NCBI RefSeq assembly: GCF_900129295.1
Contig: NZ_FQUU01000013.1
Location: 80,040-144,039 of the forward strand
Source: Flavisolibacter ginsengisoli DSM 18119
GTDB taxonomy: Bacteria; Bacteroidota; Bacteroidia; Chitinophagales; Chitinophagaceae
Reading direction: 5' to 3'
DNA length: 64,000 nucleotides
Shown here piece by piece: positions 1 to 8,676 of the stretch. The translations under genes and the position numbers were made by a program. The notes under the pieces are model-generated. The model saw nothing but the letters and a program-made list of their open reading frames with translations. It was not told where the DNA came from and made no database searches. Numbering within the stretch: position 1 is the stretch's first letter; each line of letters opens with the position of its first letter.

Positions 1-42
1 CAGCTGCCTTACCTGCTGTATGGTTCTTATTCTATCCTTCCA

Positions 43-150
43 GCTATCTCCAGCCTACCTCCTCCCTATCTAGGCTATAGTAACGGTATAGATACTCCGT
101 GCCCGCACGGAGTATCTATACCGTAGATAGGGAGAAGGTAGGGAGAAGCC
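43..150. repeat. Inverted 11-bp-unit palindromic element
   Basis: A perfect 20-bp stem (83-102 with 105-124) has a two-base loop. Outer arms at 54-72 and 124-142 pair over 19 bp with one mismatch, leaving about 10 unpaired bases on the left. The right arm contains two tandem 11-mers, tagggagaagg and tagggagaagc (128-149). The left arm, read in reverse complement, contains the related unit tagggaggagg. No gene overlaps it. The design matches the element at 39385-39470, which suggests a dispersed palindromic repeat family. Its function is unknown. Confidence 0.75.
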
Positions 151-237
151 ATGCCGTAGCTACATCGCAGGTTGCAGATTTTTTACCATCCAGCCAGGAT
201 GGAAATGGGATAAAAATTGGTCCTGCTGATGATTGGG

Positions 238-1053
238 TCAAAGGTCTCTTCGGCTGTTGATACGGAAGCAAAGGATCCATACCAGGGTTGTCAGTACCAG
301 GGTATAAATGATGTGCGGATTTATAGCAGCCAACGCTGCCTTATAATTGGTCTCTCCCAACCGAGCCAGGAAAGCCGGCACAGGGATTAACCTGTCAGAT
401 ATTTCAAGTGGCATAAACCGGCCTAGGTCATTGGCCTTCAATTTGGCAATACCAACAATGACTGGCTCGAGAATGATAAAATAAAATATGAAGATGCCTA
501 AAGAAACAAATGCTTTTCTTACCAGGAATGCTATCAGGAAGGCAATGGATAACTGGGAGAAGGCCTGCAGGGCAAATAATCCTATATATTTTGAACCGCT
601 CCAGATAGTTGCAGTGGGTTCACCATTATTAAAAACACCAAGTGCCAGGGCTACCAACAAATATAAAACAGTAACCAGGGCTGTCAATAATAAAACATCA
701 ATGAATTTGCTGGCGATAAACTGTTTTCTACTCCAGCCATCAATAATATTTTGCCTATGGGTCTTATACGTATACTCATTGGTAATGAACATAATAACAA
801 CCACAGATGGGATAAAGATAAAGAGGGAAGAAGCATATGCTACAGTATGCCATACTTCAGGAAAGGTAAATGGGTTGCCAACAAGCATTTTTACCATTTG
901 TGCTGTTGTATCCCCTTTGCTAATTACTTGTTGGTAAATATGATAAAATATATAATTAACCCCGGGGTAAGACAGGGCGATAATGCCAGTCATCCACCAA
1001 AATGCCGGGTACTTTCTTAGCTTTAGCCATTCAGTATTTAAAAGACCTTTCAT
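238..1053 (-). CDS. ABC-2 type transporter permease
   Basis: This 271-residue integral membrane protein is probably the permease half of an ABC-2 exporter. It has an N-terminal anchor near residues 18-38 and about five further hydrophobic segments ending close to the C-terminus, the usual layout of ABC-2 membrane subunits. The gene for a matching ATPase lies 48 bp upstream on the same strand, so the two form an operon with the ATPase first. The N-terminal segment carrying LLNTEWLKLRKYPAFW is typical of Bacteroidota ABC-2 permeases. The substrate cannot be told from sequence. Multidrug or peptide export are possibilities for such pairs. Confidence 0.8.
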   Translation of the reverse strand: MKGLLNTEWLKLRKYPAFWWMTGIIALSYPGVNYIFYHIYQQVISKGDTTAQMVKMLVGNPFTFPEVWHTVAYASSLFIFIPSVVVIMFITNEYTYKTHRQNIIDGWSRKQFIASKFIDVLLLTALVTVLYLLVALALGVFNNGEPTATIWSGSKYIGLFALQAFSQLSIAFLIAFLVRKAFVSLGIFIFYFIILEPVIVGIAKLKANDLGRFMPLEISDRLIPVPAFLARLGETNYKAALAAINPHIIYTLVLTTLVWILCFRINSRRDL

Positions 1054-1101
1054 AATAAGCAGTATTAACTATTTTTCTTTTAATAAGTAGGGAAACGTTT
1101 A

Positions 1102-1998
1102 TTAGTTATTGGTAAGCTCAAAGAAGCGAGCTTCCAATCTTTTCTTTTTAAGTAACAAATGAGAAAGAACAATACCCTGGCTGAAGCAATAACTGTTTAT
1201 CTCTTCCGGGTGGGCTTTTCCCTTTGGAAGCTTGAGCAATACGGTGCCTGCTTCATTATTAATGATAATATCTGAACCAAATTGTTTTAATGCTGCTGCC
1301 AGTGCATTTATGTCTGCCGCTTTAACTTCAACAAGGTCCTCGTCCATTAATACATCGTCCACATCACCGGTTGTTATCAATGTACCAGATTTCAATATGG
1401 CTACATGCGTACATACTTTCTCTACTTCATCCAAAAGGTGACTGGCCATGATAATGGTGTGGCCATTATTTTTCAATTCCACTATCAGGTTCCGGATTTC
1501 GGCTATACCTACCGGGTCGAGGCCATTTGTAGGCTCGTCAAGTACCAGCACTTTTGGACTTCCTAACAACGCAGCCGCAATTGCCAGCCTTTGTTTCATG
1601 CCAAGGCTAAACGTGCTAAAACGGCTTTTTCTCCGGTCAAACAGGTTTACTTTTTTCAGGGCTATATCTATATCCTGAAGGTTTCCTCTTTTGCTGATGC
1701 TTTGGGTGATCTTCAGGTTGTCCACAGCACTGAGGTAATGGTAAAAGTTGGGGGTTTCCAGCAATGAACCTATCCTTTTTCTCTGTTCAGGCGAACCTGC
1801 ATGCCCAAACCATAGAAAGTTTCCATTATTGGCCTTAAGTACATCCAGTATAATGCTAAGGAGGGTGGTTTTGCCACTGCCATTAGGTCCCAAAATGCCA
1901 AAGACGGTACCCGGTGGAACCTCGAATGAAACATTTTTTAGTGCCTGGATAGGGCCGTAGGATTTTGAAATGTTATTCAGCGAAAGAACTGCGTCCAT
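1102..1998 (-). CDS. ABC transporter ATP-binding protein (ABC-2 exporter)
   Basis: This cytoplasmic ATPase energises the permease encoded just downstream. Walker A is GPNGSGKT near residue 38, the signature region is FSLGMKQR near residue 130, and Walker B is VLVLDEPTNGLDP near residue 150, followed by the switch His in MASH. At 298 residues it has the C-terminal extension common to CcmA/BcrA-type ATPases of ABC-2 exporters. The start ATG at 1998 faces the divergent epimerase gene across a 125-bp gap that should hold both promoters. Substrate specificity is not visible. Confidence 0.85.
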   Translation of the reverse strand: MDAVLSLNNISKSYGPIQALKNVSFEVPPGTVFGILGPNGSGKTTLLSIILDVLKANNGNFLWFGHAGSPEQRKRIGSLLETPNFYHYLSAVDNLKITQSISKRGNLQDIDIALKKVNLFDRRKSRFSTFSLGMKQRLAIAAALLGSPKVLVLDEPTNGLDPVGIAEIRNLIVELKNNGHTIIMASHLLDEVEKVCTHVAILKSGTLITTGDVDDVLMDEDLVEVKAADINALAAALKQFGSDIIINNEAGTVLLKLPKGKAHPEEINSYCFSQGIVLSHLLLKKKRLEARFFELTNN

Positions 1999-2123
1999 TA
2001 TTCCATAATTTTTCTGAAGATAACCGGTTATGGTTGTTTCCGCAATTGGTTTTCCACCAATTGGATTATTCTATATACCAACCATCTTTTGCTTTCCTTT
2101 GTTAGTAAATTACAAATGACCTT

Positions 2124-3044
2124 ATGGCAATAGTAATGATAACTGGTGGTACAGGTTTGATAGGATCAGCACTTACAAAAAGCCTGGTTGAAAAGGGACA
2201 CCAGGTAATTATACTCACCAGAAATAGTTCCAACAAAAAGAAAACCGGGAACTTATCTTATTCACAATGGGATCCGGGAAAGGGTACTTACAATGCCCAT
2301 GATTTTGCTTCTGCAGATGCCATTATTCACCTGGCTGGGGCAAATGTTGCGGAGAAGCGATGGACTGATGAACGGAAAAAGGAAATCATTGATAGCCGTG
2401 TTCAGGGAGGGGAATTGATCATAAAAGCTTTGCGGGAAGTGCCTAATAAAGTATGCACCATTCTGAGTGCTTCTGCTATTGGTTATTACGGACCGGACCA
2501 AATGCCAGCTTCGCCTTTTGTTGAAGAAATGCCACCCTACCATGATTTCTTAGGCCAGACAGTCAGTCAATGGGAAGCTTCACTTAATCCTGTTATTCAA
2601 ATGGGTAAAAGACTGGTAATTTTTAGAACTGGCATTGTGCTGAGCCGCCAGGGTGGCGCTTACAAGGAGTTCGAAAAGCCATTACATTTTGGGATTGCTT
2701 CCATTTTAGGAAGCGGGAAGCAAGTGATCAGTTGGATACATATAGACGATATGGTGCGGCTATATATTGCAGCACTGGAAGACGAGGCGTGGAAGGGTAC
2801 TTATAATGCTGTAGCACCTGTTCCGGTTTCTAATAGAGAGTTAGTGTTAGCCATGGCAAGGCAAAAGAATAAAATATTTATCCCTCTACCTGTTCCTTCC
2901 ATTGTATTGAAAACGCTGTTAGGCGAAATGAGTATAGAGGTTTTAAAAAGTACTACTGTTAGTTCAGCAAAGGTGGAACAAAGGGGTTTTATATTTCTCT
3001 ATCCTACCATAGACAAAGCCGTAGCGGCATTATTAAAAAAATAG
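2124..3044 (+). CDS. TIGR01777 family NAD(P)-dependent epimerase
   Basis: This is a 306-residue extended short-chain dehydrogenase of the TIGR01777 (YfcH-like) family. The Rossmann dinucleotide motif GGTGLIG lies at about residue 8, and the IIHLAGANVAEKRW region near residue 68 is diagnostic of the family. The ILSASAIGYYG block near residue 113 carries the Tyr of the active site. The C-terminal third is the DUF1731-like region ending at ALLKK. The true substrate of the family is unknown. In some bacteria members affect cell division or nucleotide-sugar metabolism, but nothing here decides that. The gene is convergent with the metzincin gene, with only two bases between the stop codons. Confidence 0.85.
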   Translation: MAIVMITGGTGLIGSALTKSLVEKGHQVIILTRNSSNKKKTGNLSYSQWDPGKGTYNAHDFASADAIIHLAGANVAEKRWTDERKKEIIDSRVQGGELIIKALREVPNKVCTILSASAIGYYGPDQMPASPFVEEMPPYHDFLGQTVSQWEASLNPVIQMGKRLVIFRTGIVLSRQGGAYKEFEKPLHFGIASILGSGKQVISWIHIDDMVRLYIAALEDEAWKGTYNAVAPVPVSNRELVLAMARQKNKIFIPLPVPSIVLKTLLGEMSIEVLKSTTVSSAKVEQRGFIFLYPTIDKAVAALLKK

Positions 3045-3046
3045 GT

Positions 3047-3706
3047 TCAAAGATTAATAGCAGCATGGTTCCAATGATAAATATTGGTGAATCCGCCTAC
3101 AATAGCTTTGTTATTTTGAAACCTGAGTTTATTTAGTTTTAAACTATCTACATCTTCTATTCTAACCTTGCGGTACATAGGATGCATGGTTCCTCCTGTA
3201 ACACCTGCAGGTTTGCTTGGATCATATTGGAAGGAAGGATCTACCAGCGTTCCACGGGGATACATGATCCCAGGCACACCCTGGCCGCGGATGTCAAGGA
3301 AAATAGGGTGGTCAAGTCCCAATGTATGTCCATACTCATGTGCCGCAGTAGTAGAACCCTCATATAAATTTTCTAATAAAAAGTATCCTGAGTTAGAACC
3401 CAATCCATCGACAAATGAAATGTTGCCATGCACAAAGGATTCAATACGGAAATAATTATTGAGAGGGTTGGTATTTTGTAAGACCTCCATTTGGTCAATG
3501 TCTTTCTTTAGTTCAGCACTGATGCGGAAGTTGACTTGCAGGGAGGTATTGTTGATAATACAAATTGCCCCGGGTTCATTCCACATAGTTTCAATCTCTG
3601 AACGGATGCGTTCAGTGAGTATATCATCAGCCATGGAACCATAAGTGATGATATGAGAACGTATGACAATCGATTTCTCCTCAAGGTTCAGTTCAGCTTC
3701 ACCCAT
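3047..3706 (-). CDS. Metzincin-type zinc metalloprotease, no signal peptide
   Basis: This 219-residue protein carries a full metzincin zinc site, HEYGHTLGLDH at about residues 123-133, and a Met-turn, GIMYPRG at about residue 147. That places it among matrixin-like M10 peptidases. The N-terminus has no hydrophobic signal sequence, so it is either cytoplasmic or exported by another route. A start further upstream is limited by the fadN-like gene, which ends 17 bp away. The close spacing suggests co-transcription with that gene. Substrate is unknown. The motif assignment is firm and the cellular role is not. Confidence 0.75.
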   Translation of the reverse strand: MGEAELNLEEKSIVIRSHIITYGSMADDILTERIRSEIETMWNEPGAICIINNTSLQVNFRISAELKKDIDQMEVLQNTNPLNNYFRIESFVHGNISFVDGLGSNSGYFLLENLYEGSTTAAHEYGHTLGLDHPIFLDIRGQGVPGIMYPRGTLVDPSFQYDPSKPAGVTGGTMHPMYRKVRIEDVDSLKLNKLRFQNNKAIVGGFTNIYHWNHAAINL

Positions 3707-3723
3707 ATTATTATACCGATAGC

Positions 3724-6105
3724 TTAATTGCGGACAGGTTTACCACCTTTCAAAACGCTTTGAATTCTTTCCAATGTCTTTTTCTCCCCGCAAAGTGATA
3801 AAAATGCTTCTCTTTCCAGGTCGAGCAAGTATTGTTCGCTCACCAGCGTTTGTTCACTGAGGTCTCCTCCACACATAACATAAGCCAGTTTTTTAGCTAC
3901 AGTAACATCGTGCTCAGTAGCATAGTTAGCGCGCCACATGCCGTGGATCCCGGAATAAAGGGCACCGAGTGCACTTCTGCCGAGTACTCTTATATCTTTT
4001 CGCTGGGCGGGCATGCTGTAACCGCTATCATAGAATTCGATAACAGATTTTTTGGCTTCCAGTACCCTGCGATTTTGATTGACAACCACTTCATCAAGCC
4101 CTTTTCTATAGATACCAAGATTATAAGCCTCGAAAGCTGATGTGGCTACTTTGGCAGTAGCAATAGTGAGGAATCTATTCTTTAATGTGATGGTTTCCGG
4201 TTCATCCTCGTGCATTTCATCTGAAGCCCTTAATACAAACTCTTTTGTACCCCCACCACCAGGTATCAGGCCCACACCTAATTCAACGAGCCCTGTATAG
4301 GTTTCAGCTGCAGCACAAACCTTGTCACTATGCAGACTCATTTCGCAGGCACCTCCAAGTGCCAGCCCATGAGGCGCAACAACAACAGGCACAGAAGAAT
4401 AACGGCAGCGCATCATCGTATTTTGAAAGGCCCGAATGGCGAAATCCAGTTCGTCATACTCCTGCTCAATGGCAAACATGAAGATCATACCTACATTGGC
4501 GCCGGCGCTAAAGTTGGCTCCTTCATTGGCAATGACCACACCTTTATAATTTTTTTCTGCCATTTCAATGGCCTTGCTGATACCAGCCAGCACATCACCA
4601 CCAATACTATTCATTTTGGTGTTCCATTGAACGCCAAGCACTCCATCACCTATATCATAAATATTTGTGCTCCCATTCTTCCAAACTGTTTTGTCCTTAT
4701 AATTTTCCAGGATGATAAAATCTTTGGAGCCGGGAATAGATTTATATGATCTAGAAGCTGGATCGTAGCTAAGTGTATTTCCATTTTCTACCTTGTAAAA
4801 GGTTTTGTTCCCGGCAGCAAGCATTTCATCTACCCATGTTGCCACAGGATAACCTGCAGCTTTCATGGCCTGAACTGTCTTTTCTACGCCCAATGTATCC
4901 CAGCTTTCAAACGCACCAATTTCCCATCCAAAACCGGCTTTCATGGCATCATCAATGCGATACACTTCATCGCTGATCTCAGGTATCCTGTTAGAGATAT
5001 AAGAAAATAGCCCGTAATGAAAATGGCGGTAAAACTCTCCGGCTTTGTCCTGGGATGAAACCAGCATTTTCAATCGCTGCCTGAGGTCTTCAATTGGTTT
5101 TGCAGCTTCTAAAGAGGCAAATTTTGCTTTTTGCCTTGGTTGATATTCCAGGGTTTTTAAGTCAAGGGTGAAGATCTCTTTTTCACCTGAATTGCCTTTT
5201 ACTTTTTTAAAGAAACCCTGGCCTGTTTTATCGCCCAGCCAATTGTTTTCTACTACTTTATTTAACCAGGCTGGTATTTGAAATACATTTCTTTGTTCAT
5301 CATTGGGACAACTGTCATATACACCTTTTGCCACTTTTACCAAGGTGTCTATCCCGACAACATCTGCCGTGCGGAAGGTGGCAGATTTTGGACGGCCAAT
5401 AACAGGTCCTGTTAAGGCTTCTACTTCATCTATAGATAATCCTAATTTTTCGATTAATCCAAAAATGGCCATCATGCCATATACACCAATGCGATTGGCA
5501 ATAAATGCCGGAGTATCCTTAGCCAGTACTGTGGTCTTACCCAAATACAGATCGCCATAGTTCATAAGGAAATCAACTACTGAAGGGTCAGTATCCGGAG
5601 TTGGTATGATCTCAAGGAGCCTGAGGTAACGCGGGGGATTAAAGAAGTGAGTGCCACAAAAATTCTTTTTGAAATCTTCTGATCTGCCTTCACTTAATAA
5701 ATGAATGGGAATGCCAGAGGTATTGGAAGTAACCAGGGTTCCGGCTTTTCTGAAACCTTCCACCTTCTCATACAGAGCCCTTTTAATATCCAGTCGTTCC
5801 ACTACCACTTCAATGATCCAGTCGCATGTACCAATTTCTTTCAAATCATCATCAAAATTTCCAGTAGCAATCCTTTTCACTGCATCCTTTGTATAAACCG
5901 GAGAAGGATTGCTTTTAATGGCTGCCTGCAGTGAATCATTTACGAGTTTATTGCGAAGTAATTTGTTTGTAGATTCTTTTGCCTCGGTGGGAACTATATC
6001 CAATAAAATTACCTGCACGCCTATTCCTGCAAAATGACAGGCTATACGTGAACCCATAACTCCACTGCCTAATACTGCAATCTTCTTGATAATTCGTTTA
6101 CTCAT
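3724..6105 (-). CDS. 3-hydroxyacyl-CoA dehydrogenase / enoyl-CoA hydratase fusion (FadN-like)
   Basis: This bifunctional beta-oxidation enzyme hydrates trans-2-enoyl-CoA and oxidises the L-3-hydroxyacyl-CoA with NAD. The N-terminal NAD motif is VLGSGVMGSRIACHFAG near residue 12. The dehydrogenase catalytic block GTHFFNPPRY lies near residue 151. The C-terminal crotonase domain holds the oxyanion-hole segments FSAGANVGM near residue 530 and GLALGGACEM near residue 585. Dehydrogenase-first order and 793 residues match Bacillus FadN rather than E. coli FadB. No thiolase or acyl-CoA dehydrogenase gene is adjacent, so the rest of the pathway is elsewhere. A short dyad, TAGTT and AACTA, precedes the start at 6115-6128 and might be a repressor site, but this is weak. 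Confidence 0.9.
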   Translation of the reverse strand: MSKRIIKKIAVLGSGVMGSRIACHFAGIGVQVILLDIVPTEAKESTNKLLRNKLVNDSLQAAIKSNPSPVYTKDAVKRIATGNFDDDLKEIGTCDWIIEVVVERLDIKRALYEKVEGFRKAGTLVTSNTSGIPIHLLSEGRSEDFKKNFCGTHFFNPPRYLRLLEIIPTPDTDPSVVDFLMNYGDLYLGKTTVLAKDTPAFIANRIGVYGMMAIFGLIEKLGLSIDEVEALTGPVIGRPKSATFRTADVVGIDTLVKVAKGVYDSCPNDEQRNVFQIPAWLNKVVENNWLGDKTGQGFFKKVKGNSGEKEIFTLDLKTLEYQPRQKAKFASLEAAKPIEDLRQRLKMLVSSQDKAGEFYRHFHYGLFSYISNRIPEISDEVYRIDDAMKAGFGWEIGAFESWDTLGVEKTVQAMKAAGYPVATWVDEMLAAGNKTFYKVENGNTLSYDPASRSYKSIPGSKDFIILENYKDKTVWKNGSTNIYDIGDGVLGVQWNTKMNSIGGDVLAGISKAIEMAEKNYKGVVIANEGANFSAGANVGMIFMFAIEQEYDELDFAIRAFQNTMMRCRYSSVPVVVAPHGLALGGACEMSLHSDKVCAAAETYTGLVELGVGLIPGGGGTKEFVLRASDEMHEDEPETITLKNRFLTIATAKVATSAFEAYNLGIYRKGLDEVVVNQNRRVLEAKKSVIEFYDSGYSMPAQRKDIRVLGRSALGALYSGIHGMWRANYATEHDVTVAKKLAYVMCGGDLSEQTLVSEQYLLDLEREAFLSLCGEKKTLERIQSVLKGGKPVRN

Positions 6106-6299
6106 AAAATTAGTTAGTTAAACAACTATTTAGAGTGAAGATACTGCAAAAAGAGAATAGAAAAGACGAGTTTAAGACATGGAAACAGGTGTGCCTACAT
6201 TGAAATAAAAGAGGAGTAAAATGCAACAAAACCCTGTCACGCCAAAGGGTTTTATCCAGGCATTTCTATTTGCTCATTCAACACTAAAAAGGGTACTGC

Positions 6300-7175
6300 T
6301 TAAGACCTTTTCTTTTTTAGCTGGAAGGACCTGGAAATATTGAATCCAAACTGGATGTCCCCATTATCCCAGTGATCGGCTGTTTCTGCCAGGAAAGCAC
6401 GTTCATTAATGCCTTTTGCATTGGTAAAGTGTAATTGGAAAACGTGTCCACCTGTTTCTATGTCGAAACCAACAGATAATGGATTGGTTATTCCGGGCAC
6501 CTGGTTGATAACATAATAATAGTCAACGTTGAAAGATATGCGTTTGGATAATTTTATACGTCCTCCGAAACCACCTGCAAAAAGGTCATTGTGCTCACCC
6601 TGTGCTACAATATTTTTATGAAGCATAGTTGGCATAATTTGTAAAGTAAGGGCGTCATTGAATTTTCTTCCTATAAGTGCCTGCCAGTAAAAAGCAAAAC
6701 GATCAGAAGAATGATATCTTTTGGTAATTGTATCTGCTGCATAGGTCATTCCGGCTACTGCTACCAATGAAACAGGAAATGCTCCAGGGCCTTTGGATTG
6801 TTGTAAGGGACGATACTTTAAAAAACCATCTAACTCCTTTTTATAAGCACTCCGTCCTATGCCAAAGGAAATATTATCTGTTAGTCCATAATCTAATCCC
6901 AACCTAACGGTAGCTGGCCCATCGAGGCCAAAAAACTCGTAGGTGCCGCCACTTACCTTGCCAAAGCGATGAAGTATCCTGAAATCCAAAACTCCCTCAC
7001 GCAGCATTTCAACACTATGTGACATAATGATCCTTGAGGATTTGAAAGAGGCATATACCAATTCCTTTTGGGGTTCATCTACACCCAATTGTTTGAACAG
7101 GTCGGTAGAATCCTGGCTGTTTGCTTTATTAAATAGTACAATTGCTAAAAGGAGCAGGGCTAGTTTTGGCTTCAT
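6300..7175 (-). CDS. DUF5777 family outer-membrane beta-barrel protein
   Basis: This 291-residue protein begins with a Sec signal peptide that ends around ANSQD (residue 20). It continues with alternating beta strands typical of a small outer-membrane barrel. The segments SHSVEMLREGVLDFRILHRF and GLDYGLTDNISFGIGRS, and the C-terminal FGFNISRSFQLKKK, fit the DUF5777 family as I know it. It is the last gene of a five-gene minus-strand cluster, 7 bp after the YceI gene. The linkage with haem-motif lipoproteins suggests an envelope redox or lipid-related role, but no activity is established for the family. Confidence 0.75.
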   Translation of the reverse strand: MKPKLALLLLAIVLFNKANSQDSTDLFKQLGVDEPQKELVYASFKSSRIIMSHSVEMLREGVLDFRILHRFGKVSGGTYEFFGLDGPATVRLGLDYGLTDNISFGIGRSAYKKELDGFLKYRPLQQSKGPGAFPVSLVAVAGMTYAADTITKRYHSSDRFAFYWQALIGRKFNDALTLQIMPTMLHKNIVAQGEHNDLFAGGFGGRIKLSKRISFNVDYYYVINQVPGITNPLSVGFDIETGGHVFQLHFTNAKGINERAFLAETADHWDNGDIQFGFNISRSFQLKKKRS

Positions 7176-7182
7176 AATCGAT

Positions 7183-7737
7183 TTATTTAAGAGGATCCAT
7201 TTTACACTCCACCATAACCACTATATTATTAGAAAGCTTTTCTTTTACCACGGAAGGTATTTTTATCTGGTAGTCAGAAAGTAAAACGTTGAAAGTTGCG
7301 TTTGTTTGCACCTTTCCATTTTCCACTTTTACTGTGCCTTTTGTTTTAAGATCCCTTGTAACACCATGTAGGGTTAGTTTGCCTATTACTTCTGCCGGAT
7401 AGGTACCGTCAACAGTATAGTTGATATCCTTGTTATTTGAAATAGAACCTTTAAAGTCGCCGCGGGGATATTTATCACTTTCGATATAATTTTCATTAAA
7501 GTGCTCCTGCATCAGTGCCTTTGGAAATTCAAATCCTTTCATCAGTACAGAGAACTGCATCATTCCGGTTTTTGTATCCAGCAGCCCTGCAAGGGTTTTA
7601 TTTTTTGCTTCAATATCTTCCATAGGAGCTTTTGAAGAAAATTCTATTTTACCCGTTTTTGTATAAAATTTATCCTGTGCTTGCGCATTAACTGATAAAA
7701 TGAAAGCAATAACAATTAAACATTTGAATTTCAACAT
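7183..7737 (-). CDS. YceI family periplasmic lipid-binding-like protein
   Basis: This 184-residue secreted protein has a signal peptide ending near NAQAQD. A lipocalin-like YceI domain fills the mature part. Family features include FSSKAPMEDIEAKN near residue 33, the central SDKYPRGDFKGSI block and the LTLHGVTRDLKTKGTV strand pair. YceI proteins bind polyisoprenoid or amide lipids in the periplasm. The gene sits 21 bp after the OB-fold gene and 7 bp before the DUF5777 gene, so it is in the middle of an operon. Confidence 0.85.
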   Translation of the reverse strand: MLKFKCLIVIAFILSVNAQAQDKFYTKTGKIEFSSKAPMEDIEAKNKTLAGLLDTKTGMMQFSVLMKGFEFPKALMQEHFNENYIESDKYPRGDFKGSISNNKDINYTVDGTYPAEVIGKLTLHGVTRDLKTKGTVKVENGKVQTNATFNVLLSDYQIKIPSVVKEKLSNNIVVMVECKMDPLK

Positions 7738-7758
7738 TGCGTTTTATTTAGAGTATGA

Positions 7759-8196
7759 TTATTTTGTTTCTATTAGAATACACCGGTTAAGTGAAACATC
7801 AGTGCCAAAAAGTGCATCTGAGCTTGCGCCAAAACAAATGCCTTTTATAGCCACCTGGTTACCTTCTTTTACGCTTTTGTAATTAGTGTAACTGGAGTCC
7901 ATACTGCACTTTACCGAAGACATGGATCCGCTTTCTCCCAATGAAATGATAACCGGGCTTCCGTCCATGTCAATACTTTTGACTGTACCTGAAACAGCAA
8001 TTACCTTATCAATATATTTTTTATAGAAACCTGATGAATCTTTTTCATAGTCTGCCACCAGGGTATTCATATTGGTGGTGTAATCCGGGTTTACATTTTT
8101 AAGGTCTTTATTGGTTCGGTTATATTCCCGAATGGCATACACCAACCCAGTTATAGCAATCAAAACTATTATGATCAAAAAAACCTTTTTATTCAT
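7759..8196 (-). CDS. OB-fold (tRNA_anti-like) membrane-anchored protein
   Basis: A 145-residue protein with one N-terminal membrane segment at about residues 4-22 and a periplasmic domain. The region from YIDKVIAVSGTVKSIDMDG to GNQVAIKGICFGAS reads as a five-stranded OB fold of the tRNA_anti-like type, common in Bacteroidota. The name of that domain does not imply tRNA binding here, since the domain is predicted to be outside the cytoplasm. The context with YceI and haem-motif lipoproteins points to an envelope function. The exact role is unknown. Confidence 0.65.
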   Translation of the reverse strand: MNKKVFLIIIVLIAITGLVYAIREYNRTNKDLKNVNPDYTTNMNTLVADYEKDSSGFYKKYIDKVIAVSGTVKSIDMDGSPVIISLGESGSMSSVKCSMDSSYTNYKSVKEGNQVAIKGICFGASSDALFGTDVSLNRCILIETK

Positions 8197-8292
8197 TTCC
8201 TGGTGTTTAATTTTCTTTAGAACAATGGCTTATCAAATCTATTTCTAACCACCCTTATTAATTGTTATATAAAAGAAAATGTTCATTGTAAT

Positions 8293-8676
8293 TTAATTAT
8301 TAGGCGCACCAGCTTTTATCCAAGCCTGAACCTTATCTATTTCACATTGGCTTATTTTGCCGGCATTCTGCGGCATGGCCACAAATCCCGAAGAGTGGTT
8401 GATAGCTCCGAACAACCTGGTTTCCATTGCTTTTACAGAATTGTAATCTGTTAACCTTATGCCCGAAATGGGATTGTTTCCGCCATGACAATCTGGTGTC
8501 AGGCAACCATTTGATTGTATGATGCCCGCAATGGTTGTTGAATAGGTAACATGACTGGTGTCACAAGTGCCAGGGTTTGGTTCAATATCATAATAGCATC
8601 CGGCAATGATCATCATACACATTAGCAGTGAGATAGATAGTATGCTTTGTTTTCTATTAATTATTGGGTGCGCCAT
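8293..8676 (-). CDS. Lipoprotein with a CX4CH haem-like motif
   Basis: A 127-residue lipoprotein with lipobox IIAGC around residue 27. A single cytochrome-c-like module follows. Its haem-binding motif is CLTPDCH (residues 58-64), i.e. CX4CH instead of CXXCH, with a likely axial Met in MPQNAG near residue 103. The C-terminal QAWIKAGAPNN repeats almost exactly at the end of the upstream neighbour, so the two genes are paralogues by duplication. They overlap by 20 bp. Electron carriage at the outer membrane is plausible, provided the non-standard motif is loaded with haem. Confidence 0.65.
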   Translation of the reverse strand: MAHPIINRKQSILSISLLMCMMIIAGCYYDIEPNPGTCDTSHVTYSTTIAGIIQSNGCLTPDCHGGNNPISGIRLTDYNSVKAMETRLFGAINHSSGFVAMPQNAGKISQCEIDKVQAWIKAGAPNN

